The notes: generated from the letters alone by a model not told the origin. 64,000 nt of DNA from Deltaproteobacteria bacterium (GCA_947445035.1 CANFCK010000002.1:285212-349211); one strand, 5' to 3'. Shown: positions 41,231 to 50,648, counted from the stretch's first letter. Numbers and translations: made by a program.

Positions 41231-43618
41231 GTGAAAATTTCCGCCGACTGGCTCTCCGACTACGTCGATCTCGCCGGAGTCTCGCCCGCGGAGCTCGCCG
41301 AGCGGCTCACGGTGCGCACCGCCGAAGTGGAGGGCGTGGAGACCGTGACCCGGGCGGTGGACGGGCTGGTCGTCGCCGAAATCGTGACCGCAGCCGCGTT
41401 CGATGCTGGCGGACGCCTCCGCTACGCCGTCACTGTCGATGTCGGCGGCGGTCGGCGCTTCCAAACCGTCTGCGGGGCGCCGAACGTACGCGTCGGGATG
41501 AAGTCGGCCTTCGCCCCGGCCGGCACGTCGCTTTTCGGGGGCGTCGCCGTCGCTACCGCGGAGTTGTATGGCCAGCGCAGCGAGGGCGTGCTGTGCGCGC
41601 CGGGTGAAATCGGGCTCGGCTCCACCAAAGACGGGCTGGTGGAGGTCCCGGGCAGCGTCGCGACCGGAACCACCCTCAGCTCGCTCGTCCCCGCCACCGA
41701 CACCATCATCGAGATCGACAACAAGAGCCTGACCCACCGCCCCGACCTCTGGGGGCACTACGGCTTTGCGCGGGAGGTCGCCGCGATCCTCGGGCGCCCG
41801 CTGACGCCGTGGCAGGCGGACAACCTCCCCGACGACAGTCGGCTCCCCCCCTGGCCGGTGCAGGTCGACGACCCGATCGACTGCCCGCGGTACAGCGCGC
41901 TCGCCTTCGATGTGACGCACGATCCGGTCTCGCCGCTGTGGATGCAGGCGCGGCTCTACGCGCTCGGTCACAGCCCACTTTCAGCGCTTGTCGACGTCAC
42001 CAACTACGTGCAGTTCGAGCTCGGGCAGCCCACCCACGCCTTCGACGCGCGCTCGTTGGCCTCCGTCCGTGTCGCCCGCTCCGGCATCGCCCGCTCGTTC
42101 ACGACGCTCGATGGCAAGGCCTGGGCGCTTTTGCCGGACGACCTGCTGATCTGGAACGGCGATGTCCCGGTGGCGCTGGCAGGGATCATGGGCGGGCTCG
42201 ACAGCCGCATCCGACCCGACACCCGCAGCCTGGTCTTGGAGAGCGCCACGTTCCGTGCCTCCCGCATCCGTGGCACCTCCGTTCGGCTGGGTTTGCGGAC
42301 GGACTCCAGCCTCCGGTTCGAGAAAAAGCCGCCGCCGCTGTACACCAAGCTGGCCGCGGGGCGAATTCTGCGGCTTTTGCGCGAGGGTGGACTCGCCCCG
42401 ACCGTGCGAAGCCAGTACACGGCTGTCGGCGACCTCCACGAGGCTCCCCGCACCATCACGCTGGCGCCGGGCTGGTTGGCCAAGCGCGCAGGCGCCGACA
42501 TCGGCGACGACACCGCCGCGGGCATCCTCCGCTCCATCGGCTTCGGCGTGGAAACCAGCGCCGACGGCGGCCTGGCGGTGAGCGTACCCGCGTTCCGGTC
42601 TACCACCGACATCAGCATTCCGGAGGACATCTCCGAGGAGGTCTTCCGGCTCTACGGCTACGACAACATCACGCCGAAAGCAGCCCTCGGTCCGGCGCGG
42701 CCGGTGGCGGCGAACGCGGTCACCCAGAATCAACACGGCATCCGCCGGCTGCTCTCCCACGCGCATCGCTTCGTGGAGGTCCAGACCTACAGCTGGCACG
42801 CCGACGACTGGCTGGAGACGCTGCGCTACACCCCGGCGCGGCCACTTCTGGTGCGCAATCCGATCACGCCGACCCGGCGTCAGATGCGGGACACGATCCT
42901 CCCCAATCTGCTGGCAGCGGCGCACCAGAACCGAAACGTGGTGGAGACCTACCGCTTCTACGAGCTGGGCCGCACCTTCTGGCTGGACGAGGCCGGCACC
43001 AAACACGAAGACGACGAGCTCTGCGCGGTCATCGTCGATCAGAGCGGGGCCTCGCCTGAGCGCTCCCTTCGCGCGTTGCAGTCGGTGATCGAAGATGCGG
43101 CGGCGGCGGCGGGGATCCCGGCGCTCCGGTTCGTGCCCTGGGACGGCGGGTCGGCCCGGCCGTGGTTGCAGGTCGGCCGCGCGCTTTCGACACTCCGCGA
43201 CGGGAAGGTGGTCGGGCACGTCGGGCACGTGCCCGATGAACTCGCAAAGAAGCTGGTCAACGGGGGTCACGTCGCCTTCGCGGTTCTGCCCGCGTCGGCG
43301 CTTTCCGGCGCGCTCTTCCCGGCCGCCCGCTACGTCACCCCTCCGCAATTCCCGGGGTCCTGGCAGGATTTCACCTTCGTCTGGCCGGTTTCCCGAGGCT
43401 ACACGCATCTGCTCGCGACGCTCGACACCTTCGCCCACCCGATGGTGGAGGCCCGGGAATTCGTCACGGTCTACCAGCCGAAGCGCAGTCCCACCGCCAA
43501 CTATAGCTTCCGCTTCCTGCTCCGGGCGGCGGAGCGCACCCCGACCCAGGAGGACCTCGACGGGTTCCGGGCGGCGTTCTTGGGCTTTGTCGGGGGGGCG
43601 GGGTTGATTTTGGGGTGA
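41231..43618 (+). CDS. pheT: Phenylalanine-tRNA ligase beta subunit
   Basis: A 795-residue subunit, the same length as E. coli PheT, from GTG 41231, which starts at the family N-terminus KISADWLSDYV. Domains in order are the tRNA-binding EMAP-like domain (VCGAPNVRVGMKSAFAPAG), B3/4 (VDVTNYVQFELGQPTHAFDA), B5 (GAGLVGQ-like region and IPEDISEEVFRLYGYDNI), the catalytic-like core and the C-terminal ferredoxin-fold anticodon domain (SPTANYSFRFLLRAAERT). It helps bind and edit Phe-tRNA. The reading frame is complete to TGA 43616-43618. Confidence 0.96.
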   Translation: MKISADWLSDYVDLAGVSPAELAERLTVRTAEVEGVETVTRAVDGLVVAEIVTAAAFDAGGRLRYAVTVDVGGGRRFQTVCGAPNVRVGMKSAFAPAGTSLFGGVAVATAELYGQRSEGVLCAPGEIGLGSTKDGLVEVPGSVATGTTLSSLVPATDTIIEIDNKSLTHRPDLWGHYGFAREVAAILGRPLTPWQADNLPDDSRLPPWPVQVDDPIDCPRYSALAFDVTHDPVSPLWMQARLYALGHSPLSALVDVTNYVQFELGQPTHAFDARSLASVRVARSGIARSFTTLDGKAWALLPDDLLIWNGDVPVALAGIMGGLDSRIRPDTRSLVLESATFRASRIRGTSVRLGLRTDSSLRFEKKPPPLYTKLAAGRILRLLREGGLAPTVRSQYTAVGDLHEAPRTITLAPGWLAKRAGADIGDDTAAGILRSIGFGVETSADGGLAVSVPAFRSTTDISIPEDISEEVFRLYGYDNITPKAALGPARPVAANAVTQNQHGIRRLLSHAHRFVEVQTYSWHADDWLETLRYTPARPLLVRNPITPTRRQMRDTILPNLLAAAHQNRNVVETYRFYELGRTFWLDEAGTKHEDDELCAVIVDQSGASPERSLRALQSVIEDAAAAAGIPALRFVPWDGGSARPWLQVGRALSTLRDGKVVGHVGHVPDELAKKLVNGGHVAFAVLPASALSGALFPAARYVTPPQFPGSWQDFTFVWPVSRGYTHLLATLDTFAHPMVEAREFVTVYQPKRSPTANYSFRFLLRAAERTPTQEDLDGFRAAFLGFVGGAGLILG

Positions 43619-43651
43619 CGGCGCAGCGACGGCGACGGCGGCGGTTGGACG

Positions 43652-44059
43652 GTGGCCGGCTGGCAGGCCGCCAGCGGACTGACGACCCTGGGGCTCTCGG
43701 TGCGGAACAGCCCTGGGGGCGTCGACTTCTCCGTGGACCTCGCCTGTCTTGATTTCGACGAGATCGCGGTGTTCAACCAGACCGCCGCGCAGGGAACCTA
43801 CGGCCCCGCGGACTCGCTGATGGTGATGGCCTGCGTGGACTACAAGTACAGCGGCAGCGTCGTGCAGGAGTACGCGTGCGACAGCGACGGCCAGTGGGGG
43901 CCACGGGGTCACATGACCGACTACGCCGGGGAGTATTGCGGGGGGCGCCTGGACTACACCTGGGCGTGGGTGGACGGCGCGACCTGCGCGTACGCCGGCA
44001 CGCCCTACTCCTGGGGATTCATGCGCCGCAGCTATGGCGACGGCGGCGGCGGGGCGTAG
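43652..44059 (+). CDS. Short orphan open frame, fragment of a secreted protein?
   Basis: About 135 codons from GTG 43652 to TAG, in the same phase as pheT; the frame is open from directly after the pheT stop. The sequence is Cys-, Tyr-, Trp- and Asp-rich and Lys-poor (VDLACLDFDEIAVF, VMACVDYKYSGS, WGFMRRSYGDGGGG), as in extracellular proteins, yet no signal peptide or ribosome site is seen. It is more likely the tail of a broken or relocated gene than an intact gene. It ends inside the antisense ceramidase remnant. Function unknown. Confidence 0.4.
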   Translation: MAGWQAASGLTTLGLSVRNSPGGVDFSVDLACLDFDEIAVFNQTAAQGTYGPADSLMVMACVDYKYSGSVVQEYACDSDGQWGPRGHMTDYAGEYCGGRLDYTWAWVDGATCAYAGTPYSWGFMRRSYGDGGGGA

Positions 44060-44283
44060 GACTGAGCGACCGGCCGGGGGCGCGGCGACGTGGACTGCAC
44101 CGGTGAGGGCTGTCCGCGCAGCTCCGAGTCGCGACACCGCCAGAATCCGAAGACGCCCATGGCCACGATCAGCAAGCTGGACACGGTGTTCCAGAGCTCT
44201 GCCAGCCACGGCGTGACCAGGTAGTTGGGCTCGCACCAGTCCACGAGCGCGGGGGCGCCGAGCGGGGTCCAGACACCGTCCAT
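44032..44283 (-). pseudogene. N-terminal fragment of a ceramidase-family membrane protein
   Basis: From ATG 44283 about 55 residues match the start of alkaline-ceramidase-like proteins (PF05875): VDWCEPNYLVTPWLAELWNT followed by the first membrane helix SSLLIVAMGVFGFW. Those proteins normally have about seven membrane helices and 200-280 residues, with later metal-binding His motifs. Here the sequence turns into a proline-rich tail and stops at about residue 83. Thus only the first helix survives. Confidence 0.65.
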
Positions 44284-44353
44284 TGACCGAAAGTACCGTG
44301 TCACCAACGCCGACGCCGCGTCCAGGTAGTAGAGTGGGCGCGCCGGAGTCCAC

Positions 44354-47300
44354 ATGCGCCTTTCCATCCTGAGCCTGTTCCCCGTGGCCCTCCTGGCCTG
44401 TCGTGTCGAGGGCACCACCAAGTACGTCCCCGATCGCGACGAAGACGGCGTCAGTCAAGACGATGATTGCGACGAAACCGACCCCGATGTGGGCTTGGCG
44501 ACCACCTATTTTTTTGACGGCGACCGGGATGGCCACGGCGACCCCGCCACCGCCATCGCGTTTTGCGATCAGCCCGAGGGCTACACCCTGGTCGCCGACG
44601 ACTGTGACGACGCCAACGCCGCGATCTACCCGGGCGCAGAGGACGTCTGTGACGGCCTGGACAACGACTGCGACGGATCGGTGGACAACGGTTTGCAGTC
44701 CGCCGCGTTCTACACGGACGCTGACGGGGACGGCTACGGGGACGATGCGACCGAGGTCCTCGACTGCACCGCCCCGGAAGGGATGGTTGAGCTCGGCGGC
44801 GATTGCGACGACACCAACGCGGCCTACAACCCGGGCGCGGTCGAAGAAGACTGCGAGGACCCGAACGATTACAATTGCGATGGCAGTGTGGGCTACGCGG
44901 ATGACGACGGCGACGGCTTCGCCGCGTGCGAAGAGTGCGACGACGGCAACGCCGAGGTTCGGCCCGACGCGGTCGAGACCTGCAACGGTCAGGACGACGA
45001 TTGCGACACGCTCATCGACGACGACGACGACTCGCTCGACGCCAGCGCGGGCGTCACGGTGTACGCCGACGCCGACTTCGACGGGTACGGCGATGCTGCC
45101 AGCCCGGCGCAAGTCTGCGAGGCTGGCGCGGGCTGGGTGGCCGACGCCACCGACTGCGATGACCTCAACCCCTCGGTGAACCCCGCCGCCGCCGAGGTGT
45201 GCAACGGGCTCGACGACGACTGCGACACCCTGGTGGACGACGCGGACGACTCGCTGGACGCCAGCACCGGCTTGCCCTGGCTTGCTGACGCCGACAGCGA
45301 TGGCTACGGCGACGACGCCCTCTCCACCCTCGCCTGTCTGCAACCTGCTGGCACGACCGACGTCGGCGGCGACTGTGATGACGGCGATGCCGCCTACAAC
45401 CCAGGCGCCGCCGAGGCTGACTGCGCCGACCCCAACGATTACAATTGCGATGGGAGCGTGGGCTACGTCGATGGCGACGGCGATGGGTGGGCCGCCTGTG
45501 AAGAGTGCGACGACCTCGTCGCGGCCAACTACCCAGGGGCGGTCGAGAGCTGTGACGGCGCCGACAACGATTGCGACGGCACCGTGGACGAAGCCGACTC
45601 GATCGACGCCACCACCTGGTACGCCGACGCCGACACCGACGGCTATGGGGACGCCGCGTCCGCTATAACCGCGTGCAGCGCGCCCAGCGGCTACGGGGTC
45701 GACGCCACCGACTGCGACGACACCGATGCCAGCATCAACCCGGCCGCGATCGAGCTGTGCGACGGCATCGATCAGGACTGCGACGGCGCGATCGACGACA
45801 GCGCGTCGGACAGCCTCACCTGGTACGCGGACGCCGACACCGACGGCTTCGGCAACGCGGCGAGCACGGTGACGTCCTGCTCCCAGCCCACCGGCTACCT
45901 GAGCGACGACACCGACTGCGATGACTCGGACAGCAGCGTCCACCCCGGCGCCAGCGAGCTGTGCGATGGCATCGACAACAACTGTGTCGATGGCGTCGAT
46001 GAGGACGCCGCGACCGACGTCCTCACCTGGTACGCTGACGCCGACGGTGACACCTACGGCGACGCCGGCGCCTCGGCGCTCGATTGCGATCAGCCCGTCG
46101 GCTACGAGGCCGACGCCGACGATTGCGACGACACCGACGCCGCGATCAACCCCGCAGCCGCGGAGACTTGCGACGGAATCGACAGCAACTGCGATGGCAT
46201 CGTCGACGACGCAAGCAGCATGACCACCTGGTACGCCGACGCCGACACCGACGGGTACGGCGACATCGCCACCTCGACCGCGTCCTGCAGCACCCCCGCT
46301 GGCTACGTCGCCAACAACGACGATTGCGACGACACCGACATCGGCATCAACCCCGCCGCCGTAGAGACGTGCGACCGCGAGGACGACGACTGCGACGGCG
46401 TCGTGGACAACGGGGTCAGCACGACCTGGTACCGTGACGTCGACCTCGACACCTACGGCGCCACGTCGCCGACGACCGAGTCGTGCACTACGCCCGCCGG
46501 CTACGCCGACAACGACGACGACTGCGACGACACCGACGCGACCGTGTACCCAGGCGCGACGGACGGGAGCGACGGGATCGACAACGACTGCGATGGCGTG
46601 GTCGACGAAGGCTGGTGGGTGGGTACCGGTGCCGATGGTGCGCTCAGCGTCCCGGCGGGCTCAACGTTGTCGCTCTCGGCTGGCGACGTGGTCAGCTCGA
46701 TCTCAAGCGCCGACGTCACGGTTGTGGGAACCCCTGGAGTCGCCGCCGGCGATGAGGTGCTGATCATCAACATGCACGGCAGCGACGGCCGCCACACCAA
46801 CGTCGGCAACTACGAGTTCATCTACGTCACCAGCGTGTCCGGCAGCGTCGTGACGCTGGACTCGGCGCCGACGGTGATCTTCGGAGAGTCGACCAACAGC
46901 AACCTCGGCGGCCAGGCCGTGCAGATGGTGCGGGTGCCGCAGTACACCGACGTCACGGTCGGTGCCGCCGCAACCCTGACCACGGCCGCGTGGGACAGCG
47001 AGGTGGGCGGCGTCCTGGCCTTCCGCGCCACCGGCACCGTCACGCTCGCCTCCGGAGCGCTCATCACCGTGGACGAGCTTGGGTACTGGGGCGGTGAAAC
47101 CGGCACCGCCTACAACAACGACGGCTTCCAGGGCGAGTCCTACGCCGGCGAAGGAGACGGCAACCTCAGCTCGGGCACCGGGTGGTATGGCAACTACGCG
47201 GCCGGCTACTACCTCGCGAACTACGGCGGCGGCGGCGCGATGATCACCGGCGGCGGCGGCGAGTACGCGGGCGGCGCCACGGCGGGAGACGAGTGGTACC

Positions 47301-47785
47301 CGGGTGTGTACCCCGAGGCCGACGGGGGCGACACCTACGGCGACGTCGCGCTCGACGACCTTTTCCCCGGGTCCGGCGGCGGCGGCGTGTGGTACGGCGC
47401 CAGCAGCCCCGGCGCCGGCGCCGACGGCGCCGGCATCCTGTTCATCGGCGCCCAGGAGCTCGACGTGACCAGCGCCAGCTCGATCACCGCCATCGGCGGC
47501 ACCACCAGCGCTTGGGCCACGGGAACGTGGACGTACGGCGCCGGCGGCGGCGCGGGGGGATCGATCTGGATCATAGCGGACACGCTGACTTTGGTGGCCA
47601 ACACCTTTGACGCCACCGGCGGCTACGGCGAGTCCACCCACACGCGCGACGGCGGCGACGGGGGTGAAGGCCGCATTCGCCTCGATTTCAACGAGATCAA
47701 CGGGTACATGTCGACGGCCAGCGCCGCCACGAGCCAGGCCAACTCCGCGTGCGATCCCAATCCCGGGACGATTGGAACGCCGTAG
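44354..47785 (+). CDS. Large MopE-repeat lipoprotein with glycine-rich C-terminal domain
   Basis: An 1143-residue protein. The signal (ILSLFPVALLAC) is a lipobox. Residues about 30-755 hold roughly eleven MopE-type units (DADTDGYGD, DCDDTDASINPAA, ELCDGIDQDCDGA), the putative metal-binding motif known from the MopE copper-binding protein and widespread in Myxococcota surface proteins. Each unit offers several Asp clusters and Cys pairs. The last 380 residues are Gly/Ala/Thr-rich with beta strands (NYGGGGAMITGGGGEYAGG, ILFIGAQELDV), like adhesin or beta-solenoid domains that start with a WWVGTGADGALSV-type segment. It is probably an outer-surface calcium/copper-binding adhesin. Part of the repeat array is duplicated 570 bases apart. 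Confidence 0.88.
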   Translation: MRLSILSLFPVALLACRVEGTTKYVPDRDEDGVSQDDDCDETDPDVGLATTYFFDGDRDGHGDPATAIAFCDQPEGYTLVADDCDDANAAIYPGAEDVCDGLDNDCDGSVDNGLQSAAFYTDADGDGYGDDATEVLDCTAPEGMVELGGDCDDTNAAYNPGAVEEDCEDPNDYNCDGSVGYADDDGDGFAACEECDDGNAEVRPDAVETCNGQDDDCDTLIDDDDDSLDASAGVTVYADADFDGYGDAASPAQVCEAGAGWVADATDCDDLNPSVNPAAAEVCNGLDDDCDTLVDDADDSLDASTGLPWLADADSDGYGDDALSTLACLQPAGTTDVGGDCDDGDAAYNPGAAEADCADPNDYNCDGSVGYVDGDGDGWAACEECDDLVAANYPGAVESCDGADNDCDGTVDEADSIDATTWYADADTDGYGDAASAITACSAPSGYGVDATDCDDTDASINPAAIELCDGIDQDCDGAIDDSASDSLTWYADADTDGFGNAASTVTSCSQPTGYLSDDTDCDDSDSSVHPGASELCDGIDNNCVDGVDEDAATDVLTWYADADGDTYGDAGASALDCDQPVGYEADADDCDDTDAAINPAAAETCDGIDSNCDGIVDDASSMTTWYADADTDGYGDIATSTASCSTPAGYVANNDDCDDTDIGINPAAVETCDREDDDCDGVVDNGVSTTWYRDVDLDTYGATSPTTESCTTPAGYADNDDDCDDTDATVYPGATDGSDGIDNDCDGVVDEGWWVGTGADGALSVPAGSTLSLSAGDVVSSISSADVTVVGTPGVAAGDEVLIINMHGSDGRHTNVGNYEFIYVTSVSGSVVTLDSAPTVIFGESTNSNLGGQAVQMVRVPQYTDVTVGAAATLTTAAWDSEVGGVLAFRATGTVTLASGALITVDELGYWGGETGTAYNNDGFQGESYAGEGDGNLSSGTGWYGNYAAGYYLANYGGGGAMITGGGGEYAGGATAGDEWYPGVYPEADGGDTYGDVALDDLFPGSGGGGVWYGASSPGAGADGAGILFIGAQELDVTSASSITAIGGTTSAWATGTWTYGAGGGAGGSIWIIADTLTLVANTFDATGGYGESTHTRDGGDGGEGRIRLDFNEINGYMSTASAATSQANSACDPNPGTIGTP
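44818..45512 (+). repeat. Duplicated 570-base block inside MopE-repeat array
   Basis: The unusual segment coding DPNDYNCDGSVGY recurs with an offset of exactly 570 bases (44859 and 45429 regions), in both cases followed by a DGDG..AACEECDD segment found in no other unit. Codons AAC GAT TAC AAT TGC GAT are identical in both copies although the region otherwise uses mostly C-ending codons. This indicates duplication of a 190-residue multi-unit block. Confidence 0.75.
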
Positions 47786-47790
47786 CCCGA

Positions 47791-48486
47791 CTACGGCTCG
47801 AACCGATACCCGACGCCGCGCAGCGTGAGGAAGTGCTTCGGCTCGTTGACATCCTCCTCGAACATCCTGCGCAGTCGCATGACATAGTTGTCGACCGTGC
47901 GTTCGGTGGGGGAGCGGTCCATGCCCCAGGCCGATTCGAGGATGTCGGCCCGGGCGAGCACTTCGCCAGGGTGGGCCACCAAAAGCGCCAGCAGCGCGAG
48001 CTCGGTTTCGGTGAGCGGCACTTTCGGTGCGCCAAGGCGGGTGGCTTCGCGGGTGACGACGCTGATCACCCACGCGCCTACGCGTAGCTCACGGGGGCTC
48101 GCACCTCCTGCGGCGGAAACACCGGGTGCGCGGCGGGCGAGGGCACGCACGCGCGCCACCAGCTCAGCCATGGCGAACGGCTTGGTGAGGTAGTCGTCGG
48201 CGCCAGCTTCGAGGCCTGCAACCCGCGCCGGCACCTCCCCCCGCGCGGTCAGCATCAGGATGGGCGTGGCGCCGCCGCCAGCGCGGTAGCGACGGGCGAC
48301 CTCCATGCCATCCATGCCGGGCAACATGACGTCAAGGACCAGCACATCGAAGCCACCGGCCACGGCCTTGGTCAGTCCGACCTCGCCGCTATCGGTATGG
48401 ACGACCGTGCAGCCCGCGTGTTCGAGGTTCAAACGGACCATGTCGGCGACGAGACGCTCGTCTTCAACCAAGAGGACAGTACTCAT
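47791..48486 (-). CDS. OmpR/PhoB-type response regulator
   Basis: A 231-residue regulator from ATG 48486. The receiver domain has LLVEDERLV (acidic pocket), the phospho-accepting Asp in VLVLDVMLPGMDG, the Thr in MLTARG and Lys in YLTKPF. The DNA-binding winged helix has LTETELALLALLVAHPGEV and TVDNYVMRLRRMFE, closing with LRGVGYRFEP. It overlaps the end of the histidine kinase gene by four bases (ATGA). The targets are unknown; the divergent export operon or the MopE gene next door are candidates by position. Confidence 0.95.
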   Translation of the reverse strand: MSTVLLVEDERLVADMVRLNLEHAGCTVVHTDSGEVGLTKAVAGGFDVLVLDVMLPGMDGMEVARRYRAGGGATPILMLTARGEVPARVAGLEAGADDYLTKPFAMAELVARVRALARRAPGVSAAGGASPRELRVGAWVISVVTREATRLGAPKVPLTETELALLALLVAHPGEVLARADILESAWGMDRSPTERTVDNYVMRLRRMFEEDVNEPKHFLTLRGVGYRFEP

Positions 48487-49466
48487 GACCGCGGAACCTC
48501 GCAGATGGGGAAGGTGGCGGTAAACGTAGCACCGCGACCAAGCCCGGCGCTCCGTGCGGTGACGTCGCCTCCGGCCTCCTGGGCGATGGACCGCGCCAGG
48601 TACAAGCCCAGCCCGGTGCCGTTCGCGGTACCCGCCTGTCGGCCGCGCTCCCACGGTTCGAAAAGGCGCTCAGCATCGCCGGGAGCGAAGCCGGGCCCCT
48701 GGTCGGAGACCAGGAGACCCACGCGGCCCGCGTCGTGAGATGCAGTGAGCTTGACCCCGCCTTGGGGAGCGTACCGCGCTGCGTTGTCGAGCAGGTTGTC
48801 GAGGATGACGCGCATCGCCTCGCCGGGGAGGCGTAGCGACAGAAGCGCGGCGCCACCCAGGTCGACTGCGAGCCTTTGCCCCGGGGCGCGGGCCGCGACG
48901 ACCGGCTCCACCCACTCGCGCAGCGTGCGCACCTCAGAGGGCGACTCACCAGCCAAAACGGCCTGCCGCACGAGCATCCCTTCGGCCAGCCGCTCGAGGC
49001 GGCGGCAGGCGTCGAGACCCCGCTCCAGGTGAGGCGCGGCCTGCTCCAGAGGGAGAACGCCGCTGCCGAGGCTCTCCAAAAGCGCGCGCAACCCCGCGAT
49101 CGGCGTCTTCAGCTCGTGGGTGCTGGCCGCGAAAAGCACGCGGAGGCGCTGAGCCTGGCGCGCCTCCACGACGCTGCTACGCCACCCAAGGAACAACAGG
49201 AGTACCGTAATACCCAGGAGTGTGGCTGACTCTCCCGCGATCATCGCCCGCCGACGCTCGAGTTGGAGTGTCGCCGCGGCGGCCTCCCCGACGAGGCGTA
49301 CACTCTGCTCATAGCTCTCGGTGGTCAGCCGGAACAGCAGCACCGACCACCACCCCAGCAGCGCAACGAGCAGCGTGAGGGTGACCAGCAGCGCGGGGCG
49401 GGGGCGGAGGCGCACGCGTTCGCCTATCCCAACCGGGCGGCGAATACTCGGGAGGGACCCTCCCAC
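48483..49466 (-). CDS. Sensor histidine kinase
   Basis: Up to 327 residues (GTG 49466; GTG 49415 is an alternative start). Two membrane helices (about 24-46 and 86-105) enclose a short periplasmic loop of about 40 residues. The dimerisation domain has ASTHELKTPIAGLRALLES with the phospho-acceptor His. The ATPase domain has LDNLLDNAARYAP, VSDQGPGFAPGDAERLFEPW and GTGLGLYLARSI. It phosphorylates the neighbouring regulator. The small sensor loop suggests it senses the membrane or a partner rather than a bulky ligand. A 49-base gap separates it from the divergent MarR gene. Confidence 0.93.
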   Translation of the reverse strand: MGGSLPSIRRPVGIGERVRLRPRPALLVTLTLLVALLGWWSVLLFRLTTESYEQSVRLVGEAAAATLQLERRRAMIAGESATLLGITVLLLFLGWRSSVVEARQAQRLRVLFAASTHELKTPIAGLRALLESLGSGVLPLEQAAPHLERGLDACRRLERLAEGMLVRQAVLAGESPSEVRTLREWVEPVVAARAPGQRLAVDLGGAALLSLRLPGEAMRVILDNLLDNAARYAPQGGVKLTASHDAGRVGLLVSDQGPGFAPGDAERLFEPWERGRQAGTANGTGLGLYLARSIAQEAGGDVTARSAGLGRGATFTATFPICEVPRS

Positions 49467-49515
49467 GCTTGACGTTAGTGCGACCCGCGACTAGCCTCAC
49501 ACTTCGAACTATTCG

Positions 49516-49986
49516 ATGATTGGTGATTCTTCCATCCTCCGCTTGAGCGGGCAGCTCATCGAGCTGATGGGGCTTCTGCACTCCCGCATTGCGGGGGACG
49601 CGATGCAGATCATGGCCGAGTCGAACATGACCATGCCGCAAATGGTCTCGCTGCACCTTTTGCGTGACGGTGGCTCCCGCAACGTAGGTGCCATCGGGCA
49701 GATGTTGAACCTGTCGCCGAGCGCCACCAGCCATCTGGTGGACCGTCTGGTCGAGCGGGGCTTTGTCACCCGCGACGAAGACCCAACTGACCGGCGCCAG
49801 AAGAATGTCGCCATCACCTCGCCCGGGCTCGACATCGTGCAACGCCTCTCGGCCGCCCGCAGCCAACAGATCAGCGCCGGGGTCGCCAACATCGAGCCCG
49901 AGCTGCGCGACCGCCTCTCTCCACTCATCGAACTCGTCACCACGCAGCTGCGTCGCGGAGGACCCCCCGGATGTCAGGGATCGTAG
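49516..49986 (+). CDS. MarR family transcriptional regulator
   Basis: A 156-residue MarR-type winged-helix repressor. The core reads QMVSLHLLRDGGSRNVGAIG, then NLSPSATSHLVDRLVERGFV (recognition helix and following helix), and DEDPTDRRQKNVAIT with the wing motif DxRxxxV. It is the first gene of an operon of six and overlaps the ABC ATPase gene by 16 bases. By analogy to other MarR-exporter operons it probably controls its own operon and senses a small molecule or lipid; no operator palindrome was clear to me in the 49 bases before it. Confidence 0.93.
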   Translation: MIGDSSILRLSGQLIELMGLLHSRIAGDAMQIMAESNMTMPQMVSLHLLRDGGSRNVGAIGQMLNLSPSATSHLVDRLVERGFVTRDEDPTDRRQKNVAITSPGLDIVQRLSAARSQQISAGVANIEPELRDRLSPLIELVTTQLRRGGPPGCQGS

Positions 49987-50648
49987 AACTCACCAAGGTC
50001 ACCAAGGACTACCCGCTCGGCAAGCTGTCGGTGCGGGCGATCGACGCCGTATCCATCTCGATCGGGAAGGGCGAATTCACCGCGATCGCCGGGCCATCCG
50101 GCAGCGGCAAGACCACCATCCTCAACATGATCGGCTGCATGGACGTGCCCACCACCGGCACCGTGTCGATCGACGGCACCATCACCAACAACCTGTACGA
50201 CCACGCGCTCACCGAGCTGCGCCTGAATCGCATCGGCTTCATCTTCCAGAGCTTCAACTTGATCAACGTCCTGGACGCCTACCAGAACATCGAGTTTCCG
50301 CTGCTTTTGCAAGGCACGCTTTCGGGGAAGGCGCGCAAGGCCCGCGTCAACGAGATGTTGGAGAAGGTAGGACTCACCAAACAAAGCGGTCAAAGGCCCA
50401 ACGAGCTGTCCGGTGGCCAGCGTCAGCGGGTCGCGATCGCGCGTGCGCTCGTCACCAACCCGGCCATCGTCCTGGCCGACGAGCCCACCGCCAACCTGGA
50501 CTCGACCACCGGCACCGCCATCGTGGAGCTGATGCGGGACCTCAACAAGAATGAAGGCATCACCTTCATCTTCTCCACCCACGACCCCAAGGTCATGGAC
50601 CGGGCCACGCGGCTGGTGATGGTGGCGGACGGGCGAGTCGTCGAATGA
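49971..50648 (+). CDS. ABC transporter ATPase of MacB/LolD type
   Basis: A 225-residue ATPase. It has Walker A GPSGSGKTT, Q-loop IFQSFNLI, signature LSGGQRQRVAIARAL, Walker B IVLADEPTANLD and a H-loop in FIFSTHDP. The ELR-x-IGF-FQ-FNL pattern is that of the LolD/MacB/FtsE subgroup, which drives mechanotransmission permeases of the FtsX type. It starts within the marR gene and overlaps the next permease gene by four bases. It would energise the two FtsX-like proteins that follow. Confidence 0.95.
   Translation: MSGIVELTKVTKDYPLGKLSVRAIDAVSISIGKGEFTAIAGPSGSGKTTILNMIGCMDVPTTGTVSIDGTITNNLYDHALTELRLNRIGFIFQSFNLINVLDAYQNIEFPLLLQGTLSGKARKARVNEMLEKVGLTKQSGQRPNELSGGQRQRVAIARALVTNPAIVLADEPTANLDSTTGTAIVELMRDLNKNEGITFIFSTHDPKVMDRATRLVMVADGRVVE

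Noticed and set aside
43616..43618. Stop codon read through as selenocysteine or by readthrough (pheT TGA)
   Set aside because: PheT is already complete at 795 residues with its final ferredoxin-fold domain; the codons after it do not look like PheT.
41981..45943. A 1320-codon open frame on the minus strand across pheT and the MopE gene
   Set aside because: It is antisense to a textbook pheT and to the Asp-rich repeats; the Val/Ala/Gly/Arg-rich product is what GC-rich coding DNA gives on the other strand.
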